Below, in pieces: positions 59,041 to 64,000 of a DNA stretch of 64,000 bases (its first letter is position 1; each line of letters opens with the position of its first letter). This DNA is from Undaria pinnatifida (taxonomy: Eukaryota > Sar > Phaeophyceae > Laminariales > Alariaceae). The stretch covers positions 19,702,691-19,766,690 of the forward strand of contig JABAKD010000023.1 of the NCBI GenBank assembly GCA_012845835.1. Reading direction: 5' to 3'. Both the position numbers and the translations under genes were made by a program. The notes under the pieces are model-generated. The model was not told where the DNA came from, ran no database searches, and worked only from the letters and a program-made list of their open reading frames with translations.

Positions 59041-60375
59041 GACTGTATGGCGATATACCAAAGGACACAACCCAAGGAAAGACGTCTCTTTCTGATGTGT
59101 TGCCGTTGCAACCCAGGTTAGCCTCTATCTGTCGTAATGCACCACAAGATGGGCAACCCTATCGCCCACCAACTCCACGTGCGTATAGAATACATTCTAA
59201 TCATTTGAATGAACTTTGTCTAGTCGAGAGTGATCGGGAATCGTTTGCGAGTATTGTATCAGTTTTTCCTAAATTAGACCCGGAGAAGTTAATAGAAGGG
59301 CAGAAATTAGAATTTGGGGCATACTTCAAGTTTTTAGATGACCCCATTCATTCTCCCCTTCCGCGACGAGAAACACTCCAATCCGCAAGTAACTTCTTCA
59401 CAGTTGACGGGGTCCTCTACCGGTCATACCTACCTGGCCATTTGAAAAAGCGCAGTTCTTTCCGAGGTCAATTAGTGGTGCCGTCGGCATTTCTCTCGCT
59501 CATAATGCAAGCATTTCTTGACCTTCCGGCGTCTGGTGGTCACCTGGCATTAAAAGCGACGTTTGATAGAGTCCGAGACCGTTACTGGTGGCCTACAATG
59601 CAGGATGCTATCGAATCCTATTGCACGAGTCGTGATGCCTGCCAACGTTGGAAGACTCCACACCGCCGACCACCGTTACCAACAGGTCATGTACCAGTGA
59701 GCGATCATTTCAACGAGTTGCTATCGATCTTGTGGAATATAAAACAGTTTCACAAGGTTGCAAATATGTTCTGTCAGTAATCGACCATATGACACGTTTT
59801 GTTTTTCTCGCAGCAATCCCGAACAAAGAAGCAACTACGATAGCACGTACCCTTGTAGACCGAGTGTTTTCTGTATTCGGAGTACCGGCGTTACTACATT
59901 CCGATATGGGAAAATAATTTGAAAATCAGCGTGTCAAAGAGCTGCAAATCGTTTTTGGTTATAAGAAGACTCGTACTAGACTACACCATATAGGCCACAA
60001 GGTAATTCAGTTTTAGAGAGAGTGCACAAAATCATGCATAACATGCTAGCAGTGTATTGTGATGTGGCTCGCGAGGATTGGGCTCAACTCTTACCATTTG
60101 TTGAAATGGCACACAATACTGCTTATAATAGTACACTCCACCAGGAGACACCGCACTATCTCATTTTTGGTCGCATGCCCACGCTCCCCATTGACGTTAT
60201 CATGGGAATGCCTCAGGCGGACATACCCGAATCAGCATTACAGTACACTCACAAAACGGTCGAGAATTTGCAGTTTGCATACGAGTTAGCAAGGCAATTG
60301 TTTTGCGGACGTGCTGATGCTCAAGCAGCGTCGAATGCAGACTTACGATATCAACAATTTCAGCGTGTGACTTAG
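59041..60375 (+). pseudogene. Element F integrase
   Basis: The finger region reads AFLDLPASGGHLALKATFDR and YCTSRDACQRWK. The usual first His is Leu (CTT for CAT) and the first Cys is shifted. After a shift near 59730, VAIDLVEYKTVSQGCKYVLS holds Asp 1 and LLHSDMGK holds Asp 2, followed by TAA where Glu is expected. After another shift, GNSVLERVHKIMHN supplies the catalytic Glu. WAQLLPFVEMAHNTAYNSTL continues to 60375. Several independent lesions make it inactive. Confidence 0.8.
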
Positions 60376-60809
60376 TGTTGGTTCATCAACCGCACAATGC
60401 CCAAGATGGCCCCAACAACAAATTTCTAAGTCCTTGGCGCGGTCCGTACCAAGTTCGCCATCAATTATCGCCGGTCGTTTACCGAGTATCGAAAGATGGT
60501 GATTCAGCTGAAAGATCAGTACATTTAGGCAGGATGAAACCGTATCACCAACGCAGTGTGCTCGCAGATCCTGATTTCAGCTAAATCAACGAAATGTTTT
60601 TGGAAACTAAATTACCAATGCCAAATTTAGATGAGGAAACCTCCCCAATTTGCATTGGCCCAAGAACAGTAGAAAGGATTACTGATCGCAAGCGTTCGAG
60701 AGGTCGATCATCCCCGTTTAATGTTCAGTTCCGAGTCCGTTTTCGTGGGGAAGGTCCTAATAGCGATGGCTGGTATCACCGTCGCCAAATTCCCCACTGC
60801 AGTGAATAA
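60375..60809 (+). pseudogene. Element F integrase C-terminus with chromodomain-like tail
   Basis: 60375-60584: FLSPWRGPYQVRHQLSPVVY and SVHLGRMKPYHQR, the GPY/F module. 60594-60809: GPRTVERITDRKRSRGRS, FNVQFRVRFRGEGP and GWYHRRQI, with chromodomain-like spacing (V-E-x-I, R-F-x-G, W). The frame between the two is closed by a TAA. Chromodomain assignment is tentative. Confidence 0.55.
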
Positions 60810-61672
60810 ATAATTTGCGAGCAATCAGGACGTCTCTCCTGACCCGCACGCACTAACAACTCCCGCGTCTCCAGTCTAGCAAACTGTCGAGACAGAGCCA
60901 ACGTACCATCACGTTTGTGCCGCGGTATGAATTGGATACCAAAGTCGATAATAGGCACGGTAGGTCGTCAACCACCTCTCCATTATCTTATTTGCCTTGT
61001 GTAAGTAAATATGTCACTTTACATCATCGATGTTCGACGATCGTCGTTGTCAAGCAGATTTTTGCATATACAGACTGATCCCCTGTAGTCTATACAGTCT
61101 GCAAGTCCGTTGATGGTAATCGTTTTGAGTTAGACATGTTGTGTTCCTGTAAATTGTGGTCAGTGGGAGGAAGATCACATTTAGAGCGAATGGGGACGCC
61201 CACGCGCTCCGAATGAATGAAATATCAACGCACCAAGTTGCTGATGTGCAAGATACAGAGATGTCTAATTCCCTTATGGTCGCTGTCATACACCAGATTG
61301 TATCATGGTTGTTGCATAGCAGGTTCTGCCCTTGGTACAGGCTGAACGTGCGGGTGTGGAGATACTAAGTTATATCTTAGTGCAATAAATAAACGAGGTA
61401 CGTTAAATATTGTAGAGTTAGAGAATTTGCAAATCTAAAACGTGCATGTCTGTTCACAGGCACAATACCATCAACTCGAACGAGGCTTCTTCGAAGAGTT
61501 AACAGTTGTTTTATCGTTTGGATTGTCATATCTCGACGATAGCACTGAGAGATGTACTATCTTGAGACAAGCTAAGTTTCGATAGTAGTCTGTAGCACCA
61601 TGATACATACCATGGCAATCCCACCATGCTACGTAGCAAGGTGGAGGAGCCGGACCTCGTTTATCAGTACGG
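60810..61672. other. No gene recognised
   Basis: Between elements F and E; unique sequence. No LTR for element F was found here. Confidence 0.5.
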
Positions 61673-61940
61673 TGTGAAGTTATAGGGGGGGCACAGAGTG
61701 CCCCCTGCAGGTCTGCCAATGGAGCAGGTCCTCGGAGAGTACTCACTTTATTTTCCTTCGTAAGGACGTTGCTTTATTCGATCCCACCAGAGCCCCGGAT
61801 AGCTTCTGAGATCGGAGGCACGTGCCTCCGATCTATTTCCTAACTCTCCCGAATATACAACGCCAATCTTATCATTCGAAACCCATCCAAATGATCTCAA
61901 ATTCGGATAATTACAGGCCTTTCGAGGTCGTATCTTAACA
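61673..61940 (-). repeat. LTR of element E (3' LTR)
   Basis: 268 bp, the reverse-complement homologue of the element D LTRs. The minus strand starts TGTTAAGATACGACCTCG and ends diverged (CTATAACTTCACA). It keeps the perfect 26-bp palindrome (61809-61834) and a perfect GGGGGCAC-AGA-GTGCCCCC hairpin. The internal side reads ATCAGGGTGGGCTAG on the minus strand, the polypurine stretch shared with D. Confidence 0.9.
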
Positions 61941-62833
61941 CTAGCCCACCCTGATGAGTCGCATATGAAGAAATATGGGAGATTCGGGGAAACTCCGGTT
62001 TTACGAACTAGACCATGAGTCGAAGATGCGGCTCCTCAAAACCCACTCCCACAACTCTAACCGTATGGCTATGGAGCCAGGAACACGCGAAGAAAAGCAG
62101 TTGAAAGAAACGCAGACCCTACAACAAGGAAAAAGTCGCCCATCAAAAACCTGCCGTGTGCCGCCGGTGTGGCGGGGGGGGGGTAGAAAAGGCTCTAGAA
62201 CCTGCCGCATGCCGCCGGTGTGGCGGGGGGGGGCAGGAAAGGCTCTACGGCAAACCAGTCGCTGAAAAGGCACAATGGCGAGGCGAGCCCGCGTCGATAT
62301 GGAGGGGAACACAGACGCTAATAGAAGGGAGAAGTCATGCGAAAAACCTCCCGCGGGCCATCGGCAAGGCGGGCGGATAGACGAGGAAACGACGAATACC
62401 CGGGATGGAAAGTGGCAACACTTACAGTCCCGCTAGGGGGGAAAGTGTTGAGACGAAAAAATGAGGTAGAACAAATACAACACACGAAGTATATCAGATG
62501 ACACACAAACCCGTACATAGCCCTGTACCACGTTACGCGCGAACAAGGTACCCTGGTCGCCCCCCGGCTCTGGGCTGAGGAGGGCGTCGGCAGGGCGAAA
62601 TTGAACAATGACAAAAGGCGACAGCCCTGCGCCTCAGATAGCGGCGTTTTACCCGAACCCTGACCCGGCACTCTAGCAGGGGGTTTGACAGGACAGGAAG
62701 AAAAGTTAATCGAAGAACCTCCCCAAACCCAGACGAAGACCCTCAAGACACTACAAACAACCCAAAGACAAAGACTCAAAACTCATAACCCCAAAACCTG
62801 AAGAACTATCAAGGAGCGGTGGCGGCTTGGAAG
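61941..62833 (-). other. 3' region of element E
   Basis: Homologous to 52043-52898. Contains the two ~49-bp units with CCGGTGTGGCGGGGGGGG (62155-62245). A 153-codon minus frame (62779-62318) shares SLFNFALPTPSSAQSRGAT and HPGYSSFPRLSARLADG with the element D frame. It may be a post-integrase ORF or just conserved untranslated sequence. Confidence 0.55.
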
Positions 62834-63984
62834 TCAACTAGCCACGGCCGCGCCTTGAGATTCGTCTGCGTTACGTTGGATTCCCCGAGGAAACGCACTG
62901 GCGATGTGAACTTGCAAGCACCAAGAGCCTCGTACGGCTCCCGTTGAAGTCGTGTAGCGTGCCGGGGAAAGAGGAAGTTTAATCGGTCCCGGGTCGTCGA
63001 GAAAGCGGACCAGGTATACCTTGTCCTCGGTAGTGCTCGCGCTGATTCTTCCAAGCCACCATAACCTATCGTCTCCCTTGTACTGAAAGCGGGCTCCCTT
63101 AGGGAGTACTGTGTCGTGGTAGCGACGGAGCCAATCGACGCGGGGAACCCAAGCGTAGCCCGGCGCTAGGAAACGTTCCCCGTTGTTGCGGGAGAGCTCG
63201 CGCTGTGCCGCCCTGATCCGCATTCTGCGGTAGAGGTGGTTGGTTTAGCGGTGCGAGTCCGGGGTTCCGGCCCAAAAACGCAAGATGTGGGAGCGGGAGA
63301 GGTGTAGGTCTATTTCCCACTCCTAGGAAGGTTCGGAGAGTCCCACCCAATGCGTTATGTACAGCACCGCGATGACGCCACCTCGCCCCCGTACCGACTG
63401 ATCACCAGTGATCTGCTCCACCTCCAGCCGTTGTAGGGGAGTCGAAACTCGTCTTGAGTGACGTGGTACGGCGGGGATTTCTTGGAGGATTTGTTGAGCA
63501 CGTACTGCGTCAGCCCCGCCGGTAGGTCCCCGCTGTCGTGAGAGTTGGCACAGGATTTGCAGCGCTCGATGCCCACACGCCGACGAGTGTCCGAACCGGG
63601 CAGACCGGAAGGGAGATCCAAATAGAGGAGGTTTCTCCCGAGCGGCGAACCGTCCGGGGTCTCGGCGGCGGAGCAGGGACCGACGGTCAGGACCTTGTAC
63701 GGGCCCGTCCAGTTAAACGCGAGTTTGGCCTTGAGTACCTTGGCGTCGGTGTTCGCCTTCACACCCTGGTGGATGGTGGAGGCAGAATTGTACACCCATG
63801 CCAAACCACCCACAGCGAAGTTAGGTGCTGGACGCAGCGCGTCGGCGAGGGCGAAGTTTCTGCGGGTAACACGCGAAACGATGAGGGCGTGGTGTGTGCG
63901 GACAATGTCGTTCGCGCGCTTTTGCCGGTCGGTGGTCAAGTCGCAATAGGCCAGGTGGTCACCGGCCAGACTCTGGTGTCTCAC
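62834..63984 (-). pseudogene. Element E integrase C-terminus, chromodomain and Tudor-like module
   Basis: 63984-63355 matches element D from the post-catalytic segment: NWTGPYKVLTVGP, CKSCANSH, TQYVLNKSSKKSPPYHVTQD. The chromodomain part (63430-63224) is broken by a frameshift and a stop. 63223-62834 restores GARFQYKGDDRLWWLGRISA and DKVYLVRFLDDPGPIKLPL, the Tudor-like module, ending at the same position as D. The near-identical tail in two copies supports that the module belongs to the family. Confidence 0.85.
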
Positions 63985-64000
63985 GACACCAGTGCGGTCG

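Larger units (their letters stand above)
57014..60809 (+). mobile_element. Element F: gypsy pol remnant
   Basis: Plus-strand order protease end, linker, RT, RNase H, HHCC finger, DDE core, GPY/F-type C-terminus, chromodomain-like tail. No gag and no LTR: the left side is cut by repeat R1 and the right fades out after 60809. Multiple stops and frameshifts. A different lineage from B, C, D and N by its RT (YMD) and integrase sequence. Confidence 0.8.
61673..64000 (-). mobile_element. Element E: D-family gypsy element, 3' part only
   Basis: Minus-strand element whose 3' LTR is 61673-61940; the interior continues beyond the window end. The 3' region and integrase C-terminus match element D domain by domain. 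ACGG at 61669-61672 would be its target-site flank. The integrase part carries stops and frameshifts. Confidence 0.85.

Overview
The window is repeat-dominated eukaryotic nuclear DNA. There are no bacterial operons, ribosome-binding sites, rRNA genes, intact tRNA genes or CRISPR arrays. The bulk is Ty3/gypsy-class LTR retrotransposon sequence in several states of decay, embedded in short tandem repeats, foldback and MITE-like elements, tRNA-like fragments and segmental duplications. The host cannot be named from sequence alone. A protist, alga (for example a red alga with a retrotransposon-filled intergenic space) or oomycete-like genome would all fit; this is inference only.

Layout. 1-3.3 kb: one small hypothetical ORF and a degenerate ~180-bp satellite whose monomers carry a palindromic core. 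3.3-5.7 kb: copy 1 of a ~2.5-kb segmental duplication (copy 2 at 31.8-34.5 kb) that carries a conserved ~100-aa coiled-coil ORF. 6.4-10.4 kb: element C, a minus-strand gypsy remnant with a 3' LTR, without the integrase core and with another family's LTR fragment in its RT. 10.9-13.7 kb: tandem duplications and tRNA-like fragments. 14.1-28.4 kb: element B, a large minus-strand gypsy element (gag, protease, RT, RNase H, integrase, chromodomain), frameshifted throughout. Its gag is split by element N (24595-28196), a 3.6-kb nested element with paired LTRs and a 4-bp target duplication. Removing N and one duplication rejoins B's gag reading frame. 28.4-31.7 kb: mostly without recognisable genes. 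35.6-37.4 and 54.3-57.0 kb: the same set of repeat modules in different orders, including MITE-like and foldback elements that share one motif. 38.3-39.5 kb: a clean 394-codon single-exon ORF of unknown function.

39565-53167 is element D, 13.6 kb, with 269-bp LTRs and an ATAG target duplication. It holds a long leader with about 17 copies of an 84-bp minisatellite, a broken gag with a perfect CCHC knuckle, a NADAR (YbiA/DUF1768) domain gene, a weak protease remnant and no visible RT or RNase H. Its integrase ORF of about 720 codons is intact and ends in a chromodomain followed by a Tudor-like module. 57.0-60.8 kb: element F, a plus-strand gypsy pol with point-inactivated RT and integrase. 61673-64000: the 3' end of element E, a minus-strand relative of D that runs off the window.

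The most interesting system is element D/E: a giant chromovirus-like retroelement carrying a captured NADAR (ADP-ribose glycosidase family) domain and two successive candidate chromatin-reading modules behind its integrase. Nearly all other retroelement genes here are dead. All calls are from reading the sequence; no database search was run.
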